Positions 26,857-35,740 are shown, numbered from the stretch's first letter. The stretch is DNA of 64,000 nucleotides from Scandinavium sp002470465 (GCF_040750395.1 NZ_JBFLVD010000011.1:186001-250000), one strand, 5' to 3'. Notes: generated by a model not told the origin, from the letters alone. Numbers and translations are program-made.

Positions 26857-27174
26857 TCAGTTCCGCAGGCGTGGCGCCTGAAGCTGTTGGCGAATGGACT
26901 GGGCCAGTTCGTCCATTGAAGGTTGTTCCGGATGTTCGTCGGAGGCTTCGCTTTTTAGCTGCGCCTCGGCGAGGTAGGTATGGACGGGCTGACCGTCATC
27001 ATCTTCCATCACCACGTGATACCACGGCGACGCGCGCAGTTCATCGTTTACTGCCACCTCGTCTTCCGCCGGATCCTCCAGCGAATATTCCGGGTCGATA
27101 TCCACCACCACGCCCAGATACCCTAACAGGGAATGCCGGACCTGCTGGCCGATACCGAATTTGCTGGCAATCAT
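26857..27174 (-). CDS. hspQ: Heat shock protein HspQ
   Basis: Small protein that binds hemimethylated oriC DNA, is heat-induced, and acts as a Lon substrate and activator. Start chosen at MIASKFGIGQQVRHSLLGY (27174, 105 residues, the family length) over an ATG three codons upstream. The YccV-like fold has PWYHVVMEDDDGQPVHTYL. Placed between yccU and rlmI as in E. coli. Confidence 0.95.
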   Translation of the reverse strand: MIASKFGIGQQVRHSLLGYLGVVVDIDPEYSLEDPAEDEVAVNDELRASPWYHVVMEDDDGQPVHTYLAEAQLKSEASDEHPEQPSMDELAQSIRQQLQAPRLRN

Positions 27175-27237
27175 CATAGTCACCTCCCGGGAAACATTAC
27201 TGACAATAAATATGCGGGCAATGTTTCACTTTTCAAC

Positions 27238-28428
27238 TTACATGACGCGACAGGCAAACCCTTTCAGATACAGCCCTTCCGGGTAGGTTGCAATCACCGG
27301 GTGATCGGCTGCCTGACGGAACTGTTCTATAAATTGTACATCACGCCCGGCGTCTACGGCGGCATCGGCGATGATTTTCTGGAATAAATCCGTGGTCATC
27401 AGGCCTGAGCAGGAGTAGGTCATCAGCACGCCGCCTGGGTTCAGCAGCTGCATTGCCAGCATATTGATGTCTTTATAACCGCGGCAGGCGCCCATCAGCT
27501 GATTCTTGTTTTCGACGAACTTCGGCGGATCCATCACGATCACGTCAAACTTCTCGCCTTCATCGCGGTATCTGCGCAGCAGCTTAAATACGTCGTCACG
27601 CACGAAATCGGCTTTATTCAGATCGAGCTTGTTGAGTTCGACGTTCTGTTTCGCCACATCCAGTGCCTCCTGTGAGGTATCGACGCTGATCACCTGACGG
27701 CAGCCGCCCATCAGCGCGGAGACGGCAAAACCGCCGGTATAAGAGAAGCAGTTCAGGACGCGCTTGTCTGCCACATAGCGGCGGGTCGCCAGGCGGCTGT
27801 CGCGCTGATCGAGGTAATAACCGGTCTTGTGACCGTTCTGAATATCCACCAGCAGCTTCATACCGTGCTCTTCAATCGGCAGCAGGGCAGGTGGGATTTC
27901 ACCGGTTACTGGCCCTTGGGTCAGCTCCATTCCCTCTTTTTTCCGTACCGCGACGTCGCTGCGGTCGTAAATCGCGCAATCCGGGTAGAGCGTTTGCAGA
28001 GCGCTGATTAACGCAGCACGTTGGTACTCTGCGCCAGCGCTGAGCAGCTGTAGTACGAGGAAGTTGCCGAAGCGGTCGATGGTCACGCCAGGCAGACCGT
28101 CAGATTCACCGGCGATCAGACGATAGCTGTCGAGGCCATCTTTCTTCGCCAGCCAGTCACGCCAGGTTTGTGCCTGCTGCAGACGGCGCTCGAAGAAAGC
28201 GATATCGATGGTTTCGTTTTTATCGAACGTCCAGACGCGCGCGCGAATTTGTGAGGATGGAGAGTACGCGCCGCGGGCCAACCACTTCCCCTGATGGTCA
28301 ACAATATCAATGGTTTCACCGGAAGAGGCTTTGCCTTCCATGCGCGCGACGGCGCCAGAGAAGATCCACGGGTGGCGGCGAAGTAAGGATTTTTCGCGGC
28401 CTTTGGCTAACACTAAACGTACGCTCAT
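27238..28428 (-). CDS. rlmI: 23S rRNA m5C1962 methyltransferase RlmI
   Basis: SAM-dependent enzyme that makes 5-methylcytosine at position 1962 of 23S rRNA. 396 residues, the E. coli length. An N-terminal PUA domain (about 1-80, HPWIFSGAVARMEGKASSGE) leads to a Rossmann methyltransferase: SAM motif CFSYTGGFAVSALMGG, VISVDTSQEAL, and catalytic DPPKFVENK plus TYSCSG. Divergent from yccX. Confidence 0.96.
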   Translation of the reverse strand: MSVRLVLAKGREKSLLRRHPWIFSGAVARMEGKASSGETIDIVDHQGKWLARGAYSPSSQIRARVWTFDKNETIDIAFFERRLQQAQTWRDWLAKKDGLDSYRLIAGESDGLPGVTIDRFGNFLVLQLLSAGAEYQRAALISALQTLYPDCAIYDRSDVAVRKKEGMELTQGPVTGEIPPALLPIEEHGMKLLVDIQNGHKTGYYLDQRDSRLATRRYVADKRVLNCFSYTGGFAVSALMGGCRQVISVDTSQEALDVAKQNVELNKLDLNKADFVRDDVFKLLRRYRDEGEKFDVIVMDPPKFVENKNQLMGACRGYKDINMLAMQLLNPGGVLMTYSCSGLMTTDLFQKIIADAAVDAGRDVQFIEQFRQAADHPVIATYPEGLYLKGFACRVM

Positions 28429-28514
28429 AATTTGCTATTCTGTTGATTCAAAGAAAATGGGCGCCATTTTCCCACGTCAGCGGGGAAATGCAACGACTAA
28501 CCGGGAGAACAGGT

Positions 28515-28796
28515 ATGGCGCAGGTATGCATGATTGCATGGGTTCACGGCCTGGTGCAGGGCGTCGGGTTTCGCTATAGCACCCAGCGTGAAGCGTTAAA
28601 GCTCGGGCTAACCGGGTATGCCAAAAATCTGGATGACGGCAGTGTGGAAGTGCTGGCGTGCGGGGAAACGGAAAAGGTGGAACAGCTAATCGCCTGGCTT
28701 AAAGCGGGCGGGCCGCGCAGCGCCCGGGTGGATAAGGTTCTGGCTGAACCACACCAGCCCGGGAAAACATGGACCGACTTTGAGATCCGCTATTAA
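28515..28796 (+). CDS. yccX: Acylphosphatase YccX
   Basis: Small enzyme hydrolysing acyl phosphates. Started at MAQVCMIAWVHGLVQGVGFR (28515) with GGGAGAA 9 bases upstream, giving 93 residues (92 in E. coli). The catalytic Arg and Asn lie in VQGVGFRYSTQREA and GYAKNLDDGSVEVLA. The stop overlaps the convergent tusE stop by 4 bases. Confidence 0.95.
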   Translation: MAQVCMIAWVHGLVQGVGFRYSTQREALKLGLTGYAKNLDDGSVEVLACGETEKVEQLIAWLKAGGPRSARVDKVLAEPHQPGKTWTDFEIRY

Positions 28797-29122
28797 ATGC
28801 ACTTCACCGGTTTTGGCAGGCCAGCGATTTTTGTGGCCTGCTTTGCCGGGCCTTTCGGAAATAAGCGATACAGGTAGCGGCTGTTGCCTTTCTCTTCACC
28901 GAATTTATTGGCCATCGCTTTGACCAGCATACGGATGGCAGGCGAAGTATTGAATTCGAGGTAAAACTCGCGCACAAAGCGCACCACTTCCCAGTGCTCT
29001 GGCGAGAGGGTAATGTCCTCTTTTGCGGCAATCACTTCCGCCAGGCCTTCGCTCCACTGGCAGCTCTCTTTCAGATAACCGTCGTTATCGGTCTCGATCT
29101 CTTTATCGTCAAAATTCAACAT
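28793..29122 (-). CDS. tusE: Sulfur relay protein TusE
   Basis: DsrC-family sulfur carrier that takes sulfur from TusBCD and delivers it to MnmA for 2-thiouridine in tRNA wobble positions. 109 residues as in E. coli. The conserved LSPEHWEVVRFVREFYLEFN and KFGEEKGNSRYLYRLFPKGP are present, and the transfer cysteine is the penultimate residue in PKPVKCI. Confidence 0.97.
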   Translation of the reverse strand: MLNFDDKEIETDNDGYLKESCQWSEGLAEVIAAKEDITLSPEHWEVVRFVREFYLEFNTSPAIRMLVKAMANKFGEEKGNSRYLYRLFPKGPAKQATKIAGLPKPVKCI

Positions 29123-29172
29123 AGTTTTTCATAACCATCTTCAGAAACCGCCGCAGTGTAGCAAAAAACAAA

Positions 29173-29190
29173 GCCCCGCATAAGCGGGGC
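29173..29190 (-). terminator. yccA terminator
   Basis: GCCCCGC-ATAA-GCGGGGC. On the yccA strand it is followed by TTTGTTTTTTG. It lies 22 bases after the yccA stop. Confidence 0.85.
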
Positions 29191-29211
29191 CCGGGTAACG
29201 CATAAATCGTC

Positions 29212-29871
29212 TTAGTCTCTGCTGGCGAAGCCGAGAATGCTCAGCAGGCTGACAAAGATGTTGTACAGCGACACGTACAGGCTGACGGTGGCGCGAATAT
29301 AGTTGGTTTCGCCACCGTGAATGATGTTGCTGGTTTCATACAGAATGGCACCTGAGGAAATCAGGATAAACACTGCGCTGATCGCCAGATGCAGCGCCGG
29401 CAGCTGCAGGAAGATGTTGGCAACCATACCGATCAGTACAACCACGATCCCTGCCATCAGCATACCGCCGAGGAAGGACATATCTTTGCGGGTGGTCAGC
29501 ACGTAGGCGGAGCAGCAGAAGAACACCAGCGCGGTTCCACCGAGCGCCATGCCGATCACATCACCCATACCTGCAGAGATATAAGCGTTCAGCATTGGGC
29601 CGAGGATATAACCGAGGAAGCCGGTGAAAGCGAACGCAGACAAAATACCCACAGGTTTGTCTGCCGTTTTATAGGTCAGGAACATCAGGCCGTACATGCC
29701 GACCAGCGTCAGGATAAGGCCCGGAGAAGGCAGCATCAGAACGGTACTTGCCGTCGCCGTGATAGCGGAAAACGCCAGCGTCAGGCTCAGCAGAAAATAG
29801 GTATTACGCAGGACTTTGTGTGTGCTAAGTAGCGATGAACGATCGCGCGGCGAGGTAATAATACGATCCAT
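29212..29871 (-). CDS. yccA: BAX inhibitor-1 family membrane protein, FtsH modulator YccA
   Basis: Seven-helix inner-membrane protein of the Bax-inhibitor family. The E. coli protein is a FtsH substrate that inhibits the protease and protects SecY when translocons jam. Start MDRIITSPRDRSSLLSTHK (29871) gives 219 residues, the E. coli length. Longer frames run into the upstream region. Conserved core: NTYFLLSLTLAFSAITATAS and TTRKDMSFLGGMLMAG. Divergent from the peptide-binding protein across about 270 bases that hold both promoters but no gene I can recognise. Confidence 0.96.
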   Translation of the reverse strand: MDRIITSPRDRSSLLSTHKVLRNTYFLLSLTLAFSAITATASTVLMLPSPGLILTLVGMYGLMFLTYKTADKPVGILSAFAFTGFLGYILGPMLNAYISAGMGDVIGMALGGTALVFFCCSAYVLTTRKDMSFLGGMLMAGIVVVLIGMVANIFLQLPALHLAISAVFILISSGAILYETSNIIHGGETNYIRATVSLYVSLYNIFVSLLSILGFASRD

Positions 29872-30144
29872 AGTGTCACTCTCTTTATAGACAGTTGTCA
29901 TAACTGCTGAGAATAAGTAAACAAAGTCCAAAGCTCTAGTGCTTTTACCCATCTTTACCGACCTGTTTTCCCTGCCCGGTAGAAGAAAATATCGGCGATG
30001 AAATCCATAACAGCACGTTCGTTGCTTTTTTGCCGTTAACCAGATCGACATCTTATAGGTTACTGAAAAATATTGCCTTATTGCGAAACCACCGCTAACA
30101 CTGGAAACGGTGTCACCCATAATGAAATCAATAAGGCAAAGGAT

Positions 30145-31773
30145 ATGAAACCACAAAAGCACAACCCTATTACGCAGGTGCTGCTCCTGGCTGGACTGCT
30201 CGGCGCCACTTCCCTGAGCTGGGCGGCGCAGGTGCCGGAAGGTACAACGCTTGCGGATAAACAGGAACTGGTCAGGAATAACGGTAGCGAGCCTGCCACG
30301 CTTGACCCACATAAGGTGGAAAGTGATGTCGAGGGCAATATTATCAGAGACATCTTCGACGGGCTGGTGGCGGTGCGTGCCGATGGCTCGATAGAACCGC
30401 GCCTGGCGGAAAAGTGGGAGGAGAAAGACAATACGGTCTGGACTTTCCACCTGCGCCCGGGCATTACCTGGTCTGACGGAACCGCGATCACCGCACAGGA
30501 TGTGGTCTGGAGCTGGCAGCGTCTGGTTGATCCCAAAACTGTCTCACCGTATGCCAGCTATCCGGGCAATATGCATATCGTGAATGCTGGAGACATTGCC
30601 CTTGGTAAAAAATCGCCCGACGCATTGGGTGTAAAAGCCCTGGATGACAGCACGCTACAGGTCACGCTTTCCCAGCCGAATGCCGCGTTTCTTTCTATGC
30701 TCGATCATTATGTGATGGTTCCTGTCGATCCGGTACTGGTGCAGCGCTTTGGCGATAAGTGGACTCAGCCGCAGCACATTGTCACGAGCGGCGCATACAA
30801 GCCGACGCAATGGGTGGTGAATGAACGTATCGTTGCAGAACGTAATCCGAAGTACTGGGATAATGAACATACGGTGATTAATAAAGTGACCTATCTGCCG
30901 ATTGCCTCTGAAGCGGCGGATGTGAATCGCTATAAGGCAGGGGAGATCGATATTGTCTATACGGTTCCGATTAACCAGTTTGCGCAGCTGAAAAAGACTA
31001 TGGGCAGCCAGTTGGACGTTTCGCCGCAGCTTGCCACCTACTACTATCAGTTCAATACGACCAAAGCACCGTTTAACGACGCGCGCGTGCGTCGTGCGCT
31101 GAATATGGCGCTGGATAAAGACATCATCGCTGATAAAGTGCTGGGGCAGGGGCAGCGCCCGGCCTGGTTAATCAGCCAGCCGGAAATCGGCGGCGTCAGT
31201 CTGAAAAATCCTGACTACGCCAGCTGGCCGCGTGAAAAGCGCATCGCCGAGGCGAAAAAGCTGCTGGCGGAAGCCGGATTTGGCGAAAATCATCCGCTCT
31301 CTTTCAACCTGCTCTACAACACCTCTGAATCTCATCAGCGCATTGCGATTGCCGCCAGTTCGATGTGGAAGAAAAATCTGGGCGTGGAAGTGAAGCTGCA
31401 AAATCAGGAATGGAAAACCATGCTGGACTCCATGCATACCGGTAACTTTGACGTCGTGCGCTATGCCTGGATTGCCGACTACGATGATGCTTCAACCTTC
31501 CTGAACAACTTCCGTACCGGCGACAGCGAAAACACCAGCAAATACAGCAACACGACCTTTGACCAGATGCTGGTGGATGCGGCTAAAGCAACGGATGTGG
31601 CAAAGCGAGGCGAGTACTACCAGAAAGCGGAAGATATTCTTGCACAGGACGTTCCGGCTATACCGGTTTATCACTATGTGCGTACCCACCTGGTGAAACC
31701 CTGGGTTGGTGGCTTCACGCCGGATAAGCTCGGGTTCTACTACACCAAAGATATGTTTATCAAAAAGCATTGA
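30145..31773 (+). CDS. Orphan OppA/MppA-family peptide-binding protein
   Basis: Periplasmic solute-binding protein of the oligopeptide family 5. Start MKPQKHNPITQVLLLAGLLG (30145, with AAAGGAT upstream) gives 542 residues, near OppA and MppA. A signal peptide ends WAAQVPEG. Family landmarks: LVRNNGSEPATLDPHK, ITWSDGTAITAQDVVWSWQR, YYYQFNTTKAPFNDARVRRA and KNLGVEVKLQNQEWKTMLDS. No permease or ATPase genes lie beside it, so it would have to feed an Opp- or Dpp-type transporter elsewhere. It stands between yccA and serT, which are adjacent in E. coli, so it is an addition or a loss in E. coli. Ligand unknown. Confidence 0.85.
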   Translation: MKPQKHNPITQVLLLAGLLGATSLSWAAQVPEGTTLADKQELVRNNGSEPATLDPHKVESDVEGNIIRDIFDGLVAVRADGSIEPRLAEKWEEKDNTVWTFHLRPGITWSDGTAITAQDVVWSWQRLVDPKTVSPYASYPGNMHIVNAGDIALGKKSPDALGVKALDDSTLQVTLSQPNAAFLSMLDHYVMVPVDPVLVQRFGDKWTQPQHIVTSGAYKPTQWVVNERIVAERNPKYWDNEHTVINKVTYLPIASEAADVNRYKAGEIDIVYTVPINQFAQLKKTMGSQLDVSPQLATYYYQFNTTKAPFNDARVRRALNMALDKDIIADKVLGQGQRPAWLISQPEIGGVSLKNPDYASWPREKRIAEAKKLLAEAGFGENHPLSFNLLYNTSESHQRIAIAASSMWKKNLGVEVKLQNQEWKTMLDSMHTGNFDVVRYAWIADYDDASTFLNNFRTGDSENTSKYSNTTFDQMLVDAAKATDVAKRGEYYQKAEDILAQDVPAIPVYHYVRTHLVKPWVGGFTPDKLGFYYTKDMFIKKH

Positions 31774-31918
31774 GCAATTTTTTCGGGTAAAAATGCTGAA
31801 ATACTGGTCAATGCGTTGTAATTTAAGCCAATTAAACACAATTTGACTGTTTTTCAGGCAAACGAACGAGGTGGGGGTTTACAGGATGCCTTCTGATGTT
31901 TAAAGTACGCCTCACTTA

Positions 31919-32006
31919 GGAAGCGTGGCCGAGCGGTTGAAGGCACCGGTCTTGAAAACCGGCGACCCGAAAGGGTTCTAGAGTTCGAATCTCTACGCTT
32001 CCGCCA
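31919..32006 (+). tRNA. serT: tRNA-Ser (UGA anticodon)
   Basis: 88-base tRNA with a long variable arm. Acceptor stem GGAAGCG pairs with CGCTTCC, anticodon TGA at 31953-31955 in CTTGAAA, T loop TTCGAAT, and CCA is encoded. It differs from E. coli serT at only a few bases as I recall it. A terminator follows at 32013. Confidence 0.97.
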
Positions 32007-32012
32007 AACATG

Positions 32013-32045
32013 AAACCCCAGCTCAGTGATGAGCTGGGGTTTTTC
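32013..32045 (+). terminator. serT terminator
   Basis: AAACCCCAGCTC and GAGCTGGGGTTT form a 12-bp stem with a six-base loop and end in TTTTT, six bases after the tRNA. Confidence 0.9.
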
Positions 32046-32072
32046 TTTGTACCGAATTTGACAACGCACGCG

Positions 32073-33041
32073 TCAGTAAACGCTACGCAGGTGAAGTTTG
32101 CGGTACATCGGCGGCGTCATGCCCATGTGTCGGATAAAGGCCCGGCGCAGGCTGTCCGCGCTGCTGTAGCCTACCGCACCGGCGATTGTTTTCAGCGGCG
32201 CATCCGAACTTTCCAGCATCTCTCTGACCCGCTTAATGCGGCAGGCTTCCAGCCATTCGCCTGGACGCTCGTCCAGCTGTTCCCGAAAAAGTCGATTAAG
32301 GTGACGGGTGCTGAGTCCGATATGATCGGCCAGGTCCTTGAGGGAATGAATGTTCCCGAGATGGGTCAGCGCCCAGCGCTGAAGCTCCTGCAACGCTTCG
32401 CGACCGCTTAGGGAGAGTTCTTGCCCCCGGACATAATGGCTCTGGTTGACCGGGCGTCGGAAAAACATCACCAGATTGCTGGCGATTTCCATCGCCGGTT
32501 CCCTGCCCAAATCTTCCTCCACCAGGCGCAAAGCCAGATCCATCCCGGAAGTCACGCCCGCCGCCGTTCTGACAGGGCCGTCCGCCACGTACAAAGCATC
32601 CTTATCCACCCGAATATCCGGCCAGGTTTTTGCCAGTTCATCGGCAGATGACCAGTGCGTCGTCACCGTGCGCTTGGTCAGTACGCCCGCCTGGGCCAGC
32701 AGAAATGCACCTGTACAAATGGAGCCAAACCGGCGGCTGGCCTCACAGAGTTTTTTGATGTCTGCGTAGATTTCATTGCTGAAGGTTCTTCGCACGGCAT
32801 CAGGCATACCCGCCACAAGAAACGTATCTGGCCTGAATGTCGCGCATTCAGTCAGGCGGAGATGGCCCACAACTTCGATTCCTGAGGAGGCCCTCACGGG
32901 GCCCGCCTCCAGCGTCACAATCTTCAGCTCATACACGTCACGGCGAAGCAAAGAATTGGCTTCGGCAAACACATCCAGCGGGCCGGAGACGTCCAGCAGC
33001 TGCACGCCCGGCACGGCAAGTATCGCAATGGTACGTTTCAC
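32073..33041 (-). CDS. GlxA-type transcriptional regulator (DJ-1/PfpI plus AraC HTH)
   Basis: Predicted cytoplasmic regulator of 322 residues. Residues 1-165 form a DJ-1/PfpI-like domain (MKRTIAILAVPGVQLLDVSG, GSICTGAFLLAQAG with the nucleophile-elbow cysteine). Residues 215-315 carry an AraC-type double helix-turn-helix (SLKDLADHIGLSTRHLNRLF and VGYSSADSLRRAFIRHMG). It is divergent from the HD-domain gene with 110 bases between, so that gene is its likely target. Ligand unknown. Lies just after serT, where E. coli has hydrogenase genes. Confidence 0.88.
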   Translation of the reverse strand: MKRTIAILAVPGVQLLDVSGPLDVFAEANSLLRRDVYELKIVTLEAGPVRASSGIEVVGHLRLTECATFRPDTFLVAGMPDAVRRTFSNEIYADIKKLCEASRRFGSICTGAFLLAQAGVLTKRTVTTHWSSADELAKTWPDIRVDKDALYVADGPVRTAAGVTSGMDLALRLVEEDLGREPAMEIASNLVMFFRRPVNQSHYVRGQELSLSGREALQELQRWALTHLGNIHSLKDLADHIGLSTRHLNRLFREQLDERPGEWLEACRIKRVREMLESSDAPLKTIAGAVGYSSADSLRRAFIRHMGMTPPMYRKLHLRSVY

Positions 33042-33151
33042 TCTTTTTCATGGCCTCTTTGATCGGAATGTCTCTATTTGTATTTATAAGACTAATGATG
33101 ACATGCAGATTGCCATTTACACTGGTCTGACTCAATCAACAGGAGAAGAAA

Positions 33152-33793
33152 ATGTCCTCTGCGCTGAAAAATATCGCGATCCCCGACAGCCCGCTGGCAA
33201 AGGCAGCCACAGAGTTCGTGCGCGACACTGAAAACGAACTGCTGTTTCATCACTCAAGCCGCGTCTATTACTGGGGCGCGCTCGCAGGACAGCAGCGTGG
33301 GTTAAAGGTGGACAAGGAGCTGCTCTACGTGGGATGCATGTTCCACGACGTCGGCCTGACGCACGAATATTGCAGCTGTGATAAACGCTTTGAAGTGGAC
33401 GGGGCGAACGCCGCGAAAGATTTTTTACAGAGTCATGGCGTCTCTGAGGAGGAGGTGACCAAAGTCTGGACGGCTATTGCCCTGCACACCACGCCGGGAA
33501 TCCCGGAGTTTATGGTTCCCGAAATTGCTCTGCTGACGGCAGGAGTAGAAATGGACGTGCTCGGCATGGGTTTTGCGACTTTCAGCGAAAGCGAGCGTGA
33601 AGCCGTCACTGCGCAGCATCCGCGCTCTCCGCGCTTTAAAGAGGAGATCATCGAAGCGTTTTACAATGGGATTAAGCACAAGCCGCAAACGACTTTTGGT
33701 AACGTGAAGGCCGATGTCATTAAGGACAAGGAGCGAGATTTTCAGCCGCTGAATTTCTGCTCAGTTATCCGGCAGTCTGCCTGGCAAGGCTGA
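33152..33793 (+). CDS. HD-domain protein of the cyanamide hydratase family
   Basis: 213-residue metal-dependent HD protein. Visible ligands: H34 in HHSSRVYYWG, H65-D66 in CMFHDVGLTHEY, H112 in ALHTTPG and D135 in EMDVLGMG. The pattern and the EVDGANAAKDFL block fit the family that includes fungal cyanamide hydratase (cyanamide to urea). Activity here is inferred from family only. AGGAGA lies 8 bases before the ATG. It faces a GlxA-type regulator, and nearby are an ABM-fold protein and a CynR-like regulator. Bacterial members are largely uncharacterised. Confidence 0.8.
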   Translation: MSSALKNIAIPDSPLAKAATEFVRDTENELLFHHSSRVYYWGALAGQQRGLKVDKELLYVGCMFHDVGLTHEYCSCDKRFEVDGANAAKDFLQSHGVSEEEVTKVWTAIALHTTPGIPEFMVPEIALLTAGVEMDVLGMGFATFSESEREAVTAQHPRSPRFKEEIIEAFYNGIKHKPQTTFGNVKADVIKDKERDFQPLNFCSVIRQSAWQG

Positions 33794-33856
33794 TTAGCCG
33801 CAATGGTCCGGCAAACGAGAAAGGGGACCGTGTTGTCCCCTTGAAAGCGTGAGCAA

Positions 33857-34180
33857 TCAGTCGGGCAGGGCAGTTAGGCGCTGAACGCTGATGTTCTCCA
33901 GTTTTCCGTCAAGGATATCCAGAAAATCATCGTGATAGGGCATAGCCACGTGTTTTTTCAGATCGTCCTCGGACTTCCAGCGTTCAATGAACACGAAGGA
34001 AATCGCTCCCTGATTCGCCAGCTCGCGGACATCGGGGATGGCACGACTTTCATGCAAATCGTACTGCAGACAGCCTGCCTCCTGATGGGTGGGTTTCAGC
34101 ATCGCACGGGCGGCTCGACGGACCGTTTCGATATGTTCCGGGAAAGGGGTTAAGGTGGCGACAATCTTAACTTCGCTCAT
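33857..34180 (-). CDS. Antibiotic biosynthesis monooxygenase (ABM) fold protein
   Basis: Small ferredoxin-like alpha/beta barrel protein of the YgiN/putative quinol monooxygenase group, 107 residues. It begins MSEVKIVATLTPFPEHIETV and contains TRQEAGCLQYDLHE-type sequence (here HQEAGCLQYDLHESRA) and FVFIERWKSEDDLKKHVAMPY, the conserved core of the family, in which a histidine acts in catalysis. AAGGAG precedes the ATG. It shares its strand with the CynR-like gene upstream (53 bases apart), but a common transcript is uncertain. Substrate unknown. Confidence 0.85.
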   Translation of the reverse strand: MSEVKIVATLTPFPEHIETVRRAARAMLKPTHQEAGCLQYDLHESRAIPDVRELANQGAISFVFIERWKSEDDLKKHVAMPYHDDFLDILDGKLENISVQRLTALPD

Positions 34181-34233
34181 GAAGGCTCCTTCAGGACTTT
34201 CTGGAAATCTGGCCTGAGGCCAGGAGGACTGAT

Positions 34234-35154
34234 TCAGGGTAGTGCGGAATCGCCAGCTGTTCCAGTCGGGTCGATGCCCATTGCCTTCAGTACGTCATTG
34301 AGAACGCGACTCAGCGCGCCCGCGGCAGCATGCTGATGCGTTCTGCGCGCCAGCAGAACGCCAGTACGCTTAGCCAGAGGCGGTTCAATCGATAACGAAC
34401 CAAGTGCATCACAGGCGCGCACCAGAGTATCAGGTAAAATGGTCGCCAAAGGTGCATGTTGGATCATCTCCGTAATGGCGCCGAGCGTGTTGCTTTCCAT
34501 CGCAATTTTCAGGCTCACGGCGCGCTTCCGACATTGCCTGTCGATGTCGACGCGCGTAGCAAAGCTTTTATCGAGCAGCACCAGCGGTTCCGAAGAGAGC
34601 CTTTCAAGGGTTATGCGCTGCCGTTTTGCCAGCGTGTGCGTTTTACTTACTACCGCGACAAGTGATTCCTCAAGCAGAGGCGTAGCGGTAAGTTCTGCCG
34701 CGTGCTCGCCTGAAAATCCCAGACCTATATCGAGTTCATCGTTAACCAGCTGCTGCTCCGTCTGTTCCTGCGTGGCTTCACTGAGACTGAGCGTGACGCC
34801 CGGGTAACGCTGCCAGAAGGCTGCCAGCAGCGGGCCGACCAGCCAGGGGATATAAGTTGGCGTGACGCCAAGGCGCAAATGGCCCCGACTCAGGTCGTCG
34901 ACGTTATGAACGGCGCGCGCGCCTGCTTCCAGTTCGGCAAGCGCCTGGCGGGCATGCTGCTGAAACACCAGGCCGGCATCCGTGAGACGGATCGTGCGTC
35001 CGGTACGGTCAAAAAGCGGTACGCCGAGCGCCTGCTCCAGCAGCTTGATCTGCTGAGATAGCGCAGGCTGCGAGACATACAACGATGCCGCCGCGCGGGT
35101 GAAGCTGCCCCGTTCGGCCACGGCAAGAAAATAGTGGATATAGCGCAGGATCAT
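34234..35154 (-). CDS. LysR-family regulator resembling CynR
   Basis: 306 residues from the chosen start MILRYIHYFLAVAERGSFTR. An ATG four codons upstream (35166) is possible but the shorter form aligns with E. coli CynR. N-terminal winged helix-turn-helix (RAAASLYVSQPALSQQIKLLEQALG) and the family linker, then an effector domain with LRLGVTPTYIPWLVGPLLAAF. Resemblance to CynR, the cyanate-responsive activator, is by eye (shared HTH, DRTGRTIRLTDAG, LVLLDKSFATR). Divergent from the deaminase gene with about 118 bases between. No cyanase (cynS) gene is in the window. Confidence 0.85.
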   Translation of the reverse strand: MILRYIHYFLAVAERGSFTRAAASLYVSQPALSQQIKLLEQALGVPLFDRTGRTIRLTDAGLVFQQHARQALAELEAGARAVHNVDDLSRGHLRLGVTPTYIPWLVGPLLAAFWQRYPGVTLSLSEATQEQTEQQLVNDELDIGLGFSGEHAAELTATPLLEESLVAVVSKTHTLAKRQRITLERLSSEPLVLLDKSFATRVDIDRQCRKRAVSLKIAMESNTLGAITEMIQHAPLATILPDTLVRACDALGSLSIEPPLAKRTGVLLARRTHQHAAAGALSRVLNDVLKAMGIDPTGTAGDSALP

Positions 35155-35272
35155 CAGCTTTCTCATAAGTTTAAATTATAGGATTAATAATAATTTAGAC
35201 TTTTATCTTATCAATGGGCTCCGTTACGCTTTGATGAAGGTCATATCCTGCAACCCGGAGAAGGAGCCAACG

Positions 35273-35740
35273 ATGGACTTTGTGAAACGTACGATTGAAC
35301 TGGCGATGAAAAACGTGGAAGAGGGCGGTCGACCGTTTGCGACGGTGATAGCCCGCAACGGAGAAATTGTCGCTGAAAGCCCAAACCAGGTAGCGCAAAC
35401 CAACGACCCGACGGCGCATGCGGAGATCCTCGCTGTACGTGAAGCCTGCCGCAAGCTCGGCACTGAAAACCTGAGCGACTGCGATATCTACATCCTGGCG
35501 AGCCCATGCCCGATGTGCCTGGGCGCGCTTTACTACTGTAGCCCGCGCAAGGTTGTCTACGTGACCACCCGTGAGGAGTACGTTCGCTATTACCGCGATG
35601 ACCGCAAATACTTCGAGCTGGAAACGTTCTACGGCGAATTTGCCAAACCGATCGGTGAGCGCCGCCTGCCGATGGTGCAGCAGGCGGATCCTGAGGCCAT
35701 TAACGTCTACAAACGCTGGCAAGAACTGAACGCGAAATAG
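35273..35740 (+). CDS. Guanine-deaminase-type nucleobase deaminase
   Basis: Zinc-dependent cytidine-deaminase-fold enzyme of 155 residues. Zinc and catalysis: H49 and proton-shuttle E51 in PTAHAEILAVREA, C79 and C82 in SPCPMCLGALYY. The whole sequence resembles Bacillus-type guanine deaminase (GuaD) more than TadA, but the base deaminated is not certain. Start at 35273 has AAGGAG 8 bases upstream. The longer frame from 35231 lacks one. Likely activated by the divergent CynR-like regulator. Confidence 0.82.
   Translation: MDFVKRTIELAMKNVEEGGRPFATVIARNGEIVAESPNQVAQTNDPTAHAEILAVREACRKLGTENLSDCDIYILASPCPMCLGALYYCSPRKVVYVTTREEYVRYYRDDRKYFELETFYGEFAKPIGERRLPMVQQADPEAINVYKRWQELNAK

Noticed and set aside
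33821..33842. AAGGGGAC-CGTGTT-GTCCCCTT inverted repeat between the HD and ABM genes
   Set aside because: A good stem, but no clear T tract on either strand, so I did not call it a terminator with confidence.
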